Source of the DNA: Apostichopus japonicus
Taxonomy: Eukaryota > Echinodermata > Holothuroidea > Aspidochirotida > Stichopodidae
Reading direction: 5' to 3'
Length of the DNA stretch: 64,000 nt
Assembly: GCF_037975245.1 (NCBI RefSeq)
Contig: NC_092576.1
Span: 15,625,611-15,689,610, forward strand
Under the pieces are notes generated by a model. That model saw only the letters and a list, made by a program, of their open reading frames with translations. It was not told where the DNA came from and did not search any database. How positions within the stretch are numbered: position 1 is the stretch's first letter; every line of letters starts with the position of its first letter. The position numbers were made by a program, and so were the translations under genes. This document shows, one piece after another, positions 43,701 through 58,119 of this stretch.

Positions 43701-44060
43701 CCAAGTTACCTTTGAACTTTAGTTGGTGTTTCAACTCGGTTAACATAGCAATCACATACTTTGATAGTACGTAATACACAAAATACGCCGGTGAAAGCTG
43801 AAACTCAATACAATGCTTCCTCGTAGAGCTATGGCTTAAAGTCCATTCTTTTTTATTTTTAGTTGTTCTTTCAACTCAGTTTCTATGGCCAACACTTATA
43901 TTGATACTACCTGCAATGTCAACTTCATCTGTGAAAGTTGTCATTGTTAATATCTCAAAGTTTACCTTGAGTTGATCTTTCAACTCAGTTTACATGGTCA
44001 AGATATGTCTTGATATTACATGACATACCCATTACATCTGTGAATGTGCCAATTCAGTTT
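43700..44060. repeat. Three diverged tandem units around TTTCAACTCAGTT
   Basis: TTTCAACTC.GTT..CATGG, followed by TTGATA.TAC, starts at about 43729, 43871 and 43978. The spacing is uneven (about 140 and 107 bp). Confidence 0.5.
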
Positions 44061-46540
44061 AATGCTTTCCCATGGAGCTATGGCAGAGAAGGTCACTGTT
44101 TGCTTTGTTCTACATTTTCCTTTCTTTTTGATGCTCTTCAAGACACACATTTCTTTCATTACTTACGCATGTTGGTATTATTCGATAGAATGTTGGTAGA
44201 GAGAGATGTATTAGCCACTCTGTTTCTTTTTTCTCTTTCTTCTGAAAAGTAATTTTCCATGAAACAAGAATAATGTTGACAAATTAGCATATTAATGAAT
44301 TAATAATGTTGTTGATGGTGATGACGGTAATGGTGATACCGGTGGCTATGAAGATTTAATGATGATAATAATTCAATGATGACAATCACGAATGCGATGA
44401 AAAATTACCCTTTTTTGGGGTGTGAGCTGCTAGACTTGCTGGTAAAAAAATGAAATATAAAGCAAGTGTAGCAACAAAGGGATACCTGCATGAATATATA
44501 TAAAAATCAAAGAAACAATACGGTGTCTATTTAATGGTAACAAACACAACGAAACATCTTAACGATTTGTTTTTGTATTACAATAGAAGTAATATAAATA
44601 CAAGATGGCGTTTGTTTTCCTCAGAGTAAAGAAATTTGTGTTATATTGAAGGAGTTATTTAGACATTAATTGATGCATCGTATGTCTTTCATCGGCTCAA
44701 ACTTGTATTTAAAATAATCAATCAGTTCTAAGTGGCTAAAAGGAATTTAATATACCCATTTGATCGTTTTGATGGAACAGGGAAAAATAATATAATATTA
44801 TATGACATCAGGCGGGAACTCTTGACACATGCAATGTCTATAACGAGAGAAAGGTACGTATCCTACAGTTATTAGCTTGATAGTTTTTTTGGTTTATGGA
44901 ACTTATTTTAAACAAACGGTGGCTTGCTTACCTTCATATAAAATTTCGAAACTAAACAATATCCTCTGAGTCAGGTTATGGTGAAAATAACTACAGCCGC
45001 CACATAAATATTAACTAACTGCACATACACATTATAGTAGTTTCGTAACAGCTAAGCTATGTTTGTATGATGATCAGCTATTGAACGGAGCGTTGGCTTT
45101 AAGTATGCAACAATTCTGTAACTCATAAGTATATAGTCAGTCATTGAGCAAACAGGTTTACCACAGTATATGACAATGGTGGTTAAAGTCCACGTATATA
45201 TTTACACTAATATTGCAAAAAGAAAGTGCAAACGACAATAAATCAACATGCGATTCGAAAAGAGCAGTCCACTAAAATCAGAAACTATGCATATCCTCTT
45301 ATTCTGCATTGGCCAGGCAGAATATTCAAACAATAAAAGATAAACTATTATTCATAACTGATTCCTAAGTGCCCCCTGGGAATTCAGATATAACCTTAGT
45401 AATCCGTTATGTGGGAATAACCCTTGAAGTTACATAATTACAATACACAGATACTAATAATATTTCCTCAAACATAAACAGTTGGATAATATCTCTCATA
45501 GAGTCACGAACTACGGAGTACAATCAATTCCAAACATTAGTTGATACTGATAATTTAAGGTTGAAGTTGATACTCCTGGACATCTCTGGCTTCAACAAAC
45601 TAATAAAAGTACAGTCCATCCTTCTTAAAATGGCTCATATGGGTATAAAACCTTCTTAATACTCTTTACCATTATGATCATGGGCATTAGTCTAAGCTTT
45701 GAATGGAAACCATTGTTCAGCACATAGCCTAAGCTATAAAAGCCTACAGGAATAATAGAACAATGTGGCTGCATACCATATTATTTCTATCTTAATTATC
45801 TCTATAAAGTTAACATTGTCTTGGGTCTTGAAAGTTAGAAAATGAGGATTTATACATTAACTTACCCCTAATGGCAGTCTATCCCATAAACAATAACCTT
45901 TACTGCATGAATTTGATGAATTTCTCTGTGAATCTGATGGAATATATCTAGACTAAGGATCTGTCATGTGTCTGTGACAAAGGAAGTCAGTTGTAGCCTG
46001 CTGCCCTCATATAAAAATATAAACAGTAACTTAAAATACAAAGAGCATGACTGATCACCTGACTAGTACATGTCAATAATCAATAAGTAAACAAGGGATG
46101 AAGTTAAGACTGTGGAGTAAGGTAAGTTTCTAACTGTCACATGCTCCCCTACTTACGGTCAGTTAATGCCCTCATTAACCAGAAGAAAAAGCCTTCGCAG
46201 AAGTTATGCGGTTGTCACACTACGGAATACAACTGACCTGTAACAACGAACCAAAAAATGTTATAATACACAATGATAAAACTACTACTACAATAAGAAC
46301 TGCAGACTATGACCTCATGATCATAATCATAAGAAACATATTCCTATGCACATGCTCATCCAACAACTACTCACAATTTTCTATAGTGTCCAAATCTGAA
46401 TTCATTTATGTACTGTCTATATTTTGCTACTAAAAAAAATGACTCACTAAATATATATATAGAAGGCCCGTGGTTCGAATCCCGGGGGATGCTGAAAGTT
46501 TTTTTCACTGTTCTTGATTTTCCAACTCATTACGATTTTC

Positions 46541-46543
<3 letters not shown>
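44061..46543. other. Stretch without recognisable gene
   Basis: AT-rich with an imperfect GAT-rich patch near 44300-44395 and an isolated B-box-like GGTTCGAATCCC near 46473. No gene supported. Confidence 0.45.
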
Positions 46544-46930
<387 letters not shown>

Positions 46931-46942
46931 TATATATATATA

Positions 46943-47859
46943 TTAAGTGAGTCATTTGAGTTGGAAAAGATGGAAATATCCAACTTCAAAAGTCTTCTCA
47001 GTGGATATTATTCCCCATAATACGTCACTGAACAATATCATTGGCGAGGTGGTGAGGAGCAAACAAGAAAGCAAACACAGAATTAAGTTTAAACTAGCCC
47101 CACCTTCCATAATTCCTTCTTTGGTTAGTGCAATATATTGACTTCATATACTTTTGAGGTACTTGTGCAAAACATAGATTTTTCTATAGTTGTAGATAAC
47201 CGACTCATCCGACGTGTGACTAGTGACCCATTCACTGTACGGTATAGGGGCGGGTACGTTTACTCTTGTCGGGACCTGGTAAAAGTTATTGTCCCTCCGT
47301 TCCTAGACACAGCCTCCCGAATTACACCAATTACACCGCAACGGGAAAGTTGGCAGCCTATGTGCAGAGCATCAAATGATGGAAATTAGTGTATGTAGTT
47401 CACATAAACAAATAAGAAAGTACACCACATAGACGAGTTCAAAACCGACTTAAAGAAAAGGAAATCACACATACACAAACTCGCCCAAGATGGAACACCT
47501 TCCACTTCTTCATGTATTGCCGTGATAGCCGTGTTAATTAAAACCTGTCGTCCAACTAATGTGCCATTGATTCTGACTTGAGTATTTGGTTCACACTTAT
47601 ATTAGTCCATCGGGCGCGTAATTTTTTTGGAGGTGTTATGGCTAATTTAGTGGACTTATAGTCTGCGTATCGGCTGGTGATTTAATATCATGCAAACTTA
47701 AATCAGGTATAGGCTTAAAGATAGTCTATGGACATTACAAATCATCATAGTGGTCCGAATTTATGCACTTCATTGTAACTTCTATTAAGAAGCCAAAAAT
47801 CGTTATTTCAAGTTTCAAGTAAGACATACATCTCATTTTCATGAAATTGTCTAGGATAG
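46943..47859. other. Stretch without recognisable gene
   Basis: Two short open frames (46947-47141 and 47138-47389) have no recognisable domain. Confidence 0.4.
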
Positions 47860-49560
47860 ATAGTCCCATTGTTAACCCTACCTACAAATCCTGTGGATCT
47901 TGTCTTCAAATTTAAAGCAGTTGTAGGCCCCACTACATACGCCCTGTTTCGTAAACTTTTGGCTCCGCGAAAACCAAAAGATTGTTTTTTTCAAGTTATC
48001 ACTGACGCAATGCTTAAACACTCCGTTCCTTCCACGGGTGTTATTGTGGAGTTTTACAGATTTAGCACACGACGTCGACATTCCGCGAAGATAATATTCA
48101 CCTTTGTAGAGGAACTGAGAGGTCTGGCTGAGAAATGTGATTATGGTAGCACCTTGGATATGATGCTGCGCGATCGTTTTGTGTGCGGATTAAAGAACGA
48201 TAACATCACAAGGAGTCTTCTCCCACAAGAGGATAAACTAACCTTTGATAAAGCAGTTGAACTAGCACATACTTACCAGCTAGCTGAGGAATATGCTAGA
48301 AATGTCACTCCTGGGAGCACAGCTACTACTACTTCTAGCGCTACTACTAGCACTACTACAGTCAACAAGTTTCGCGCAAAAGGTAAACCACGTAAATCAC
48401 CTAACACTGAAAGAAACAAGCGTTGTTTTCGTTCTTGCCAATCTAGTCACGACCCTGGAGAGTGCTGAGCAATAGCTAGGACATGCTATTATTGTAAAAG
48501 TAAGGGCCATATTAGATGTGCTTGTAAAAAATTAGCTCGACAGAAAGGGCATTATAAAACAGGTGTTATGCCAGTTACAGGTACCAACTTTGTTTCTGAG
48601 GAGTCCACGGACTGATAGGCCTCCTGTAGCTTCAGATTTGTCCAGGCTAAGTGCTCGAACTGGCACAGAGATGCCTGACGCATATGGCTTGTACAATGCC
48701 AACTACAGGTCATGTGACAGCCCCACCTCGGATTACTATGTGCATTAACAATTCTGATGTTGGAATGGAGGTTGACACAGGCTCAGGTTTTTCAATCATT
48801 AGTGAAACAAAATATGTTGATCTACTTCGGGGTGACAAAGCACTGCCCCTTATGAGCTCAGTTTACAATTTGTGAACTTGCACTGGTGAGTCATTGCAAA
48901 TTTTGGGTAAGGTAAGTTTTACCTCTTTATGTTGTCAAAGGTAATGGGCCAACCTTATTAGGCAGAAATTTGCTACTTGAGCTTCAGTTAGATTGGAAGC
49001 AAATAATGCATGTTAAATGGTTGAGCACATCTGAATCTTGTGTCAGTGTCATGTCCCAACATGCCTCACTTTTCTAAAACGATCTTGGTGCACTTCAAGA
49101 CCATGAAGTGCATATTGCAATCGATCCTAACGCACAGCCTCGCTTTTGTAAAGCTAGCCCTGTGCGTTTTGCATTCAAATATAAGGTTGAGGAGAAAAGC
49201 AGAAATGGATCGCCTGGAAAATGAAGGAATTTTTGAGAAGGTGTCATTCTTTAAGTGGGCGGCACCTATTGTCCCAGTGATAAAAGAAAATGGGGACATG
49301 AGAATATGTGGTGACTCTAAAGTCACAGTAAACCAAGTTGTAGTTCCTGACAAGTATCCATTACCCAGAGTTGAGGAGTTTTTTGTAAAGGTTTCTGGTG
49401 GGATATTATTTACTAAGTTAGACCTTAGTTAGGCTTACCAACAATTGATATTAGATGCTGAGTCAAGGGAATTATGTTCTATTAATACGCATAAAGGACT
49501 CTACCGTTACACAAGGCTCCCATTTGGTATTGCCCCCCCCCCCCCTCCATCTTCCAGACA
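47860..49560 (+). mobile_element. Decayed Ty3/Gypsy retrotransposon
   Basis: In order: a Gag-like capsid region (47869-48468; FVCGLKNDNITRSLL and DKAVELAHTYQLAEE); a CCHC zinc knuckle CYYCKSKGHIRCAC at about 48487; a retropepsin motif VDTGSGFSII at about 48773; and the N-terminal RT region (WAAPIVPVIKENGDMRIC, then YPLPRVEEFF, FTKLDLS, YQQLILD and LPFGIAP) up to about 49540. The frames are interrupted by stops and shifts. RT catalytic core, RNase H, integrase and LTRs are not seen. Confidence 0.8.
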
Positions 49561-50605
49561 TTTGATGTCTTTGAGGCATCTTATTCAAAAACTTTCTGCA
49601 TAGTTTTCCAAAGATAGTAACTTCCATCCATAACATTCACATTCCGTCCATAACGTTTTCCTAATTCCATCCATAACACAGATGTTTCATTGAACCCCAG
49701 CTCATCTATGTGCAAGAATCTGGTAATTTTTCACATCATCCTTAATGGCATTGATAACCTTCAGAAGATTACATGCAAGTTTTATCACTGAAGTGAACTT
49801 TAATATTCCTTTTCTTCACCAAGTGGAGGGCACTTGACCCGAGTTAATCAATAATATGTTTAACTGTAGTCCCTATTTGAGTTGAATCGATCACCAACTT
49901 CCTCGTTCGCTTTGAAATACTTTGCCATTTAGTCGTTCAAACAGACAATGAAAAGTGAAAATGCAGAAGCCTGCATTAAGTTATTAACTAAGCTCTACTC
50001 AAAAAAAAACAAAAAAAAAAAAACAGTGAACACATGTCAATGGTGTTGCCGTGACGACTAAATATTGCACTTACGGTTTCGTTCCTTGGCGAAACATCCT
50101 ATTAAATCAGTAGTCAAAGCCTATCTATCGTGAATGTTACTAGTATTATTGCGGATAGGACAGCTAGTGTTCCGGGTTTTTGTTACTAGCTTGAATATAT
50201 GTACATTCGGTGGTATAACGTTATAGGCAGAAAATGGATACTCGTTCAGTTTGCATGTGCTGATGGACTTTGTCTGATGAGGAGTTGCAGGTTTTGAGAA
50301 CTTCCAAACATCGGTTTTAGTCTAGGATACTCAGCATCTGGCGTTTACTCGACTGGAAGTCGGAATTTTGCATCGGTTTACAACTCAAACTGCAAAGTCA
50401 CGTTTGATTATTTGAATTTTTGTTGGCATTTTCCGATCTAAATTGTTCATAAGTTGACTCCTCTGCAACCTTTTTGCAAAGTTATTAGAGATCAAGGTTT
50501 TGTTTGGTTTTGTTAAAATTCTTATTAAGGGATGATTATGTGAGTTCAGTTAAATAAAACAACTCTTGCTCATATCATTTTTGTTGAATTGGAAGCCACC
50601 CGACG
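49561..50605. other. Stretch without recognisable gene
   Basis: Holds a C-run at about 49535 and an A-run near 50000. No gene supported. Confidence 0.45.
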
Positions 50606-50610
50606 TGTAT

Positions 50611-50635
50611 ATATATATACATATATATATATATT

Positions 50636-50731
<96 letters not shown>

Positions 50732-50750
50732 ATATATATATATATATATA

Positions 50751-50800
<50 letters not shown>
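50611..50800. repeat. (TA)n microsatellite, interrupted
   Basis: TA units broken by TTTATA, TATTATA and AAACATA interruptions. Confidence 0.96.
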
Positions 50801-50803
<3 letters not shown>

Positions 50804-51575
50804 AAGTATAACTCTCTTTATTTGGAATAAGTTGAATTTGAAATGATAACACTCGGGAATAACACAAATGGTTAGTTTCGTGAAAACATCAGCTCTTATA
50901 CAACACTCCAAATACCACAACAGGGAAAAGTCAATTTAAAAAGTCATAAACACAAACGTAGATAGTGTAATCAGTTTTCATATTCTATAAAGTGTATTAC
51001 TTGCTCAGTGGAACCTGTTCGGTGGTCACATATATAGCTCATTTGATTAAGTATGGCGTTCTATTTACAAATGCAAAGTGCAGATTCAAAATACTTTGAA
51101 CCTGCAATACTTTCTGACGTACAGTGAAACATACGTTTGAACTTATATTTGCTGTGTAATTTACCAAATAGGGAACACGGTGACGTCCAGAATAATAAGA
51201 TAATTAATTCCAGACTAATATGTAAGTTTGGTGAAAGTTGTAATTGTGTTTGATATCAAACAGTTTGTATACAATGTTGCAATTACTATTTATTTCAATC
51301 TATGTAATATCGGTATGTAATGCTCGTAAACTTCTTTTTCTGATTATTGTATCGTAAGTGTTCTTTACCTCAGGATCTTTCAAAGAAAAAAGTCGTTTTA
51401 TGCTTACTTCGATATAATAAAGGCAAACGACAGCTTAAATATGCAATTAAGAAATTCATATCTATTGTGATAACGATTGGAAGACGGCTTAGAAAAAGAT
51501 TTTTGTTGAAGGCAGTGTTTAGTAGCTTTTTGTTCAAACTTGGATAAAATTACGTTTTGAGAGATGTTAGCTAGT
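50801..51575. other. Stretch without recognisable gene
   Basis: No supported feature. Confidence 0.45.
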
Positions 51576-51578
51576 CAT

Positions 51579-51650
51579 ATGCCTCAGTGGGTAGAGCAGT
51601 GGATCAGTAACCCTGAAATCTTGAGATCGAAACCAACTGAAGTAAGACTA
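51579..51650 (+). repeat. tRNA-like unit
   Basis: ATGCCTCAGTGGGTAGAGCAG is A-box-like and GAGATCGAAACC is a degenerate B-box. Stems do not close well. Probably a SINE head. Confidence 0.35.
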
Positions 51651-51726
51651 TACTACTTATCTTTTTTACTTTACTAGGATTCCTCTCTGTAGTCTTTGTA
51701 TGTTAATTTAAACTTCTAATTTATAA

Positions 51727-52028
51727 GGTGACGTGATGGCCGGTTCAGGAAAGGGGCAGATTAAAGACTCTTGCTCTACCGGTTCGGTAAATCGTGTTAG
51801 GGTGCAAGGCACACTGGAGTTTTTTTTAATAACGCTCCGGTGGTGCTTTGGCACTTTTTGTTGCATTGGATCAAGTGTCATTTCTCCTTTGATGTCGCAA
51901 TAGAACCCGTAACAGATGCGAGGAGGGTCGGGGAAATCGACCTGAAGCTTTCTAGGTGGCGTCCGTGACTTCCTTCCTTTTGCCGGGGGTCGACCGGCAT
52001 GCTTGAAGCCACCGTCCACTGAATAGGT
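51727..52028 (+). repeat. tRNA-derived SINE, diverged plus-strand copy
   Basis: Starts GTGATGGCCGGTTCAGG and ends CCACCGTCCACTGAATAGG, matching the reverse complement of the SINE at 26926-27230. The open minus-strand frame (52019-51708) shares residues with the frame in the other copies only because it is the same repeat. Confidence 0.6.
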
Positions 52029-52822
52029 TGCCTGATCTGTTTCAGTGACCCCGGAAACACCTGAATTGACCCCTCATTTGTTCATCTCCGATTTTTACAG
52101 CCAGATATATCACATTTCTTTCTTTTCTGGCGGCCATCTTGGGGTTTGGCCGCCATCTTGAAAAATCGGAACCGATAAAGTGGGTTCTACGGATAAAATC
52201 GATAGATAGGTCGAAAAGAAACTCCATGCCAAATTTGGTACTTTTATCCGGCCGGTAACGTTAAGCCCCAAAATTGTTACTAAGCCACCTCACTATTACA
52301 AAGCTTTCAAGAAAACTGTTTCTTTGACTTAAGTGTCAAGTCCCACAATAGAGCATCAGATAATTCTTACTGATTTTCTATTTCTATAACGTAAACGATT
52401 GCTCTCCCGGCCTCCGTCAAAATATGACTATTTAAAAATACCTCTATAGGAACACACAATACCCTGGATACAGAGGAAGCGTATAGTGGTAGGTCTGTAA
52501 TGTGTACACAAGAAAAATCGAATGATGAGACCTTTATCTAACATTCAATGACAAAGTTTCTGTCGAAATTGCGATGCGGGATATCTAGCTACAGACTAGT
52601 TACCATATATATGCAGGCCTGGATGGCATGCAATGCAAACTGCTGCACGGTATACAACTCCAACGCAAAGCGTACTTGAAAATGTTATATAGACTATTCA
52701 TACCCATACGAATGTCGGAAATCAAGTAAAACGAGCGTCTACTAGGCAATTACTAGAATATAAATTTTGTTTTGCAACTGATAATAATTTAACCTACTAA
52801 ATGATGTTTGCATATTAGGGAG

Positions 52823-52828
52823 ACGGCC
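52823..52828. other. Empty (pre-insertion) Polinton target site
   Basis: TTAGGGAG-ACGGCC-TTACCG: a single ACGGCC joining the two sequences that in copy A flank the element. Confidence 0.95.
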
Positions 52829-54545
52829 TTACCGAAATATGAATCCATACAGGAGCAGATACTCCGAGTTGGAGGGGCACCAATAACTAAACGAGGGTAC
52901 AGTACGCTGTTACTTGTGAAACTTTATAAAGCCACATTAGACAAATACTCAGTGAATGACAAAGACTGATATACACTGCAAATCGACTTGATCATATTAA
53001 GGTACAACATCTTCTTAAACATTTTTATGGCAATTTTAGTCTACAAAAGCTGAAGCTCAGCGAAATATCTGTCGAAAAATTGCTGCATTTTTTAACTGAA
53101 AAGTACCTAACAATAATGAATCAACCAAGATGCCATTATTGCTGTGTATATAGGTTGATGATGCAGGTGTTTGAAAAATAAATCAACACGCTAAACGATC
53201 TTGGATTTAACTTCCCAAATTGTATTTCTCTGTAAACTTTCTGACTATTTCCAAATGCACGTATCAGATAGTCCAAGTGGAAACTGTTACAGTATATACA
53301 AACTTGCTAAATAAAAGTCAACATGGAAGAAGAAATAGATAACCTCTCCAATCCCCCACCGGCCACCCTCCTAAATAAATTGAATATTATATTTTGTTTT
53401 TAAATATGTCAATTAGCAATGATTGACATGATGTTTCTAATAGTTAACAATATATATGCTTTTGCTTTTGCTTAGGCCGTATAAGGCGCAAGCAGTTCGA
53501 AAATTTTGCGTCCCTGGCTAAAACACTGCGTTCCGGACGCAGAATCCACCAATTCAAGCACCAACTCTTCCAACACCCACTTGCACCTCTGTTATCTGGT
53601 CAATATGGATTGATAAAATTGTTATGTGGAATTGTGAGAACTTGTAAAGGGTATATTTAGTTGTAACTATAGTTTCCGTTATTGCTACTTCATCAAATTT
53701 AACATTGAGAGAGTATAAGTGGCGACTATCATAGTTTTTTTCCAAAGGCTGCCGTCGGTTGTTTATATGAATGATATTTAAAATGGAGCGATTTTCTCTG
53801 GAACGTTAAGCCGATGATGATGTCGGTTCCATACAAGTTACATACCTATAATTGTTACATTTAAAACCATATTTTGTATTTAACAATTCTACTAACTCAA
53901 CTAAAACATGATCTTTTAAATTTCGTATGAACGACAAAGCCACATTGGATAACATTTCATAATCAATTAAGTGTCCTTGACAAATGATGAATTTGGTTAT
54001 AGGTCAAAACATGCTCGCTCATTCAACAGGAATAGGAAATGTCTCATCTTTCAAGAACAAGCGATGAAGACATGAAAGCATAAATAGTCATGGCCAAGTC
54101 GTTGTAGTACCCTTCTTCTCGCGTGCAAACTGTGCATGCCTCAGAGTCCGTTTCTGCCTACCACGAATGTGCTTGCCCACTCTATTATACATGACCGAGG
54201 ATCTGCCCGATACAAACTGAAAGCGTTGCAGCGGGCGTTCTATGGGAAGTGCCGCAAATAGATTCGGGGAAATAGCTTTGTGAAAAACAAAGGTACACTA
54301 GGCTGTACAGTCTAGGGTCTAAATAAGAACAGATACCATATTGCTACACAGTTACGGCTTCTAAATGAGGCTTCCAGACGTTTATAGCTAACTTCCAAAC
54401 TAATACGGTAGAGTGTACAGTCCACTAAAAGTGAGAGAAACTGTCAGAAATTAATTTTATAACAATAATGATAACAACTTCTTTTATGAAGAAACCTATG
54501 TTTTTATACAGAAACCTATGTTATGAAAATTACTACAATAACCGT

Positions 54546-54613
54546 GGAGTGTTAGCTCAGTGGATAACGCCGGTGCCTTCCAATCGTAAGGTATCCGGTT
54601 CGAGTCACTACAA
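54546..54613 (+). repeat. tRNA-like unit, SINE head (copy B)
   Basis: Same unit as 24809-24876, with intact A-box TTAGCTCAGTGGATAA and B-box GGTTCGAGTC. The anticodon position reads TCC (Gly-like), but stems pair poorly. Confidence 0.5.
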
Positions 54614-56570
54614 GATTAATGTATGTCGTCCAATTACAGAGTTGATGACAATCGACAATTCATAATCATTTACGTTAAATATGAATGTAAGAGACTGGCT
54701 TCGTTCAAGAAAGAGGATATTAATGTCCATGTGCATAATGTCTGTTCGTCGTTATATAGTCATCAATTGAAAGCTTGATACGTGTCACCGGAAGCCGATT
54801 AAACGACTAAACGTTCACTGTGAATTCTGGACTGCTCACATAGCGTAAACATCTTGTCGTACAGGTTTCAGTAAGATGTAAGCAAATGCACCACTTGAAT
54901 GGCATAAATCTCTCTCTATTGTTATAAACTTGTTCGAATAAGGAAGATGTGGTTCTTCAATGAGTATCGATAAAGTCCATTAGTGTGCTACGTGCTGGAC
55001 ATAACGAGGACTACTTGGTATTCCTGTTATGGCAGTTATCTTCATCTGTTCATTGTTCATCAGAATGTAGTCCATTGACTTGTAAAACAAATAGAATAAA
55101 GAACAAGGAATCGGATAACATTCTTCCGAGATCAAACTAGTTTTATCCTGAGACGTGTACAACAAACAGATAGACCGAAGAGTTAAAGACATCACCGAAG
55201 ATCATGTGTAGTATCTGTTTGCTTTCGAGTGGAATGGTTATAAACACCTGGCGATGATCACACAGTCATGGTCTCGATACAAGCGGACTGTGGTTGAGAG
55301 CAAATCAGACGTTCGGTAGTTTGGTTTTCATGCCCAGGTTCTTTCCTGGGTGACTTTTCTTAAAAAGTATCCCCTGTAATCAATCATGGGAGAATGATCG
55401 ACAGATAGATTTTGCTGTAACTTGATAACTCACTTAAATCATTAAATAATGCATAAGGCAGAGTCTTGATATGTATAATACGAAGAAAACAGACAACTTT
55501 GAGTCCAATAATGTTTCTGTAGCTATTCCAGTATTTTGCAAGATATGTTTCGTCAAAGATAATTATTTCTGGAATATTCGTTTAGGCTAGCTTGATGGTT
55601 ACGTCGGCTCCTCACTGCAGTTCGTATAGTTAATGTTATTCCGTTGTTTTTGAGGTCACCCAGAATATGTTCTTTAATGTTCATGTAATCAACAGAGCAC
55701 CCTTGGATGGCATTCAACATCATTTGTCCTTAATAAATTTGTAATTAATTATAAACATGTCATTTGAGACCATATAATCTTAATTTCTCCTATTAAGTTC
55801 TGTAGTGCAACCGAGGAACTAGTCTGATGGGCTGTGTAGTAAACTAAAAGGTCTAGTCACTTTATGTAGGAAACCTCAACTGTTTAAAGGGTCATTCCAA
55901 TAATATATATATATATATAAGTAATTGTGCTTTATAAATAAAAACCCTAGCAAGATTGAGAGCAGTGGTTTTTAATGGTCCACCGCATAACAAAGTTAAT
56001 TTTGTAACTGAAGTAATCAAAACACAATACAGGGGATTTGCTTTTGGTGAATCTCAAACAAAGTTCTTAAAAATCACCCAGTTTCCGAAACTAAATATCC
56101 TCTATGAGAGTTTGCTACAACACTGCGGCTTAGAATGGGACCACATTGACACTAGTATACTTTGGTGTTCTTGCAAAAGTAATATAGATTGAATTCTATG
56201 TATATTACAATTTTATTTCATGGTCTTGCTGGCTTGTATGTTTCTTTTATTGCAACGAATATAATGCTTGTTTTGGTGAAGGTTGTGTAAATCTTTACCA
56301 ACACATTTATGTCAAACAATGAGTTTTATAAAGTTTCTGCAAACCCTTGTGAACCGCATGACTGTTTGAATGTGTTGCTTGACTTACCACAAATAACCCA
56401 TTACAATGAAATCCATTCCACCTTCAGAGTGACAAAAAAAAGGTCTTTCAAAGAATTCGATGGCGCTAGTTTGAATCATGGTGTTTTTTTAATATAAAAT
56501 AATTATATGGCTCTTAAAGGCATCCGTAGATTCACTTCTAGGAGAATAGCGCCTCATTAGGCCACGTATT

Positions 56571-56875
56571 CAGTGGACGGTGGCTGCAAGCATGCCGGTC
56601 GCAGAGATGTCACCACCTCTGGCCAAAGGCAAGGATTCACGCACGCCACCTAGTACGCTTCTGGTCGATTTGACCGACCCTCTGCGCATCCCCCCGGGTT
56701 CTTTTGCGACAACAAGGGAGACATGGCACGGGATCCTAGGCCACAAAAAGCACCATACCTACAGCCAATGGTATTATCGCCAGAGGCCTGTCTTGAACCC
56801 TAGCCACGATTTACACGACCGACGAGGAATGAGTCTTTCGTCACCCTCTTAACCACATCGGCCATCACATCAGCT
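56571..56875 (-). repeat. tRNA-derived SINE, copy B
   Basis: Near-identical to 26926-27230, as expected for the duplicated segment. Confidence 0.65.
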
Positions 56876-56950
56876 AGTAATTTAGATGGTTGAATTAATA
56901 TATCAAGAATTCAGGGTCGACTACTGAAATAGAAAAAGAAATTTTAAACC

Positions 56951-57023
56951 AACCATTGATGGAGTCGAACTCAGTTCATCAGGGTTACCAGTCCACTGCT
57001 CTACCAACTGAGCCATTAGACGA
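56951..57023 (-). repeat. tRNA-like unit (Thr-like), copy B
   Basis: Same as the unit at 27318-27390, with A- and B-boxes intact on the minus strand. Confidence 0.45.
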
Positions 57024-58119
57024 GTTAACTTTCTTCGAGCTTAAATTTGTATTGTTGGTTGGCTACAATCTATTGGGGGAGAGAATGACACTGCCTTCAA
57101 CGAAATCTCTATTCATCCTGTTTTACTCTCATTAGATCAACGGATCTGAATAACTTTATTAACAAGAGGCTAATGCTTCAATGTCTTTGTTTACATTGCA
57201 GCAAGCAGTAAGAATGTCGTTTCCTCTCAAGACGTAAATAGACAATAGGCTTATACCTCGATATTATCGATGACTTCGAAGCAGGCGGTAAAGAAAAACG
57301 GATTTCGTGAAATCTCCTTATTCACAAAAGCTTGCTTAAGATAATGCTCGCAATAGATTTCTTGCTGTAAGTTTTTTCCCTTTACAACTATATTTGATGC
57401 AGACGATCATGAACTGGGATTAAGCCTGAAATTTCAACAAACAATACCTATTCACATTTCAAGACCTTTTTGAATGAGGAAGGGACAATACTTATTAAGT
57501 CAAAGATGTTAATTTCATGTGACTAATCTTAATATAAGGTTATGATGGGCTTGAAATAACACAGTAATTCGAAACCCGAAACAGGATTCATAGGAGTTTG
57601 AGTTTATGCAAGTAGATTTGGGAATCACTGGGATCGGGAATTCGTCAACTACAAAACTCTGTTTAGTCTGCAGTGACATGATGTGTTTATTGATCCTCTG
57701 AAACTGCGGCATTTGCGTGTATATGCCCCTCTTCAATGACTGTGTTTCACACACATACAGCAGTGTGTATTTAGTTTAATTTTCAAATATTAGAAACATC
57801 TTTATAAATATCAAGTTTTGATCTATTAGCAGACAACTTGATTACGTCGTTTACAATTGTTGCATTTTGAAAGACGGAATGGTAATGAGGAAGGGACGGT
57901 GACGAGGACGGATTTTGGATGTTTTCATAGCTATTATATGTCGACTCTATCAGCAGCTAAGATCGCTATAAAGCATAAGTTATAGGAGGCACTAGCATGC
58001 CTTCCAAGGTCGTAGCTACCCTCCCTTCACCGCCGCCCCTCCTTCTCATTTCATATGCTGATACGTTACTGAACGATGAAAATTGTTTCCTAGATCAGAT
58101 CTCTATAACAAAGAAATAA

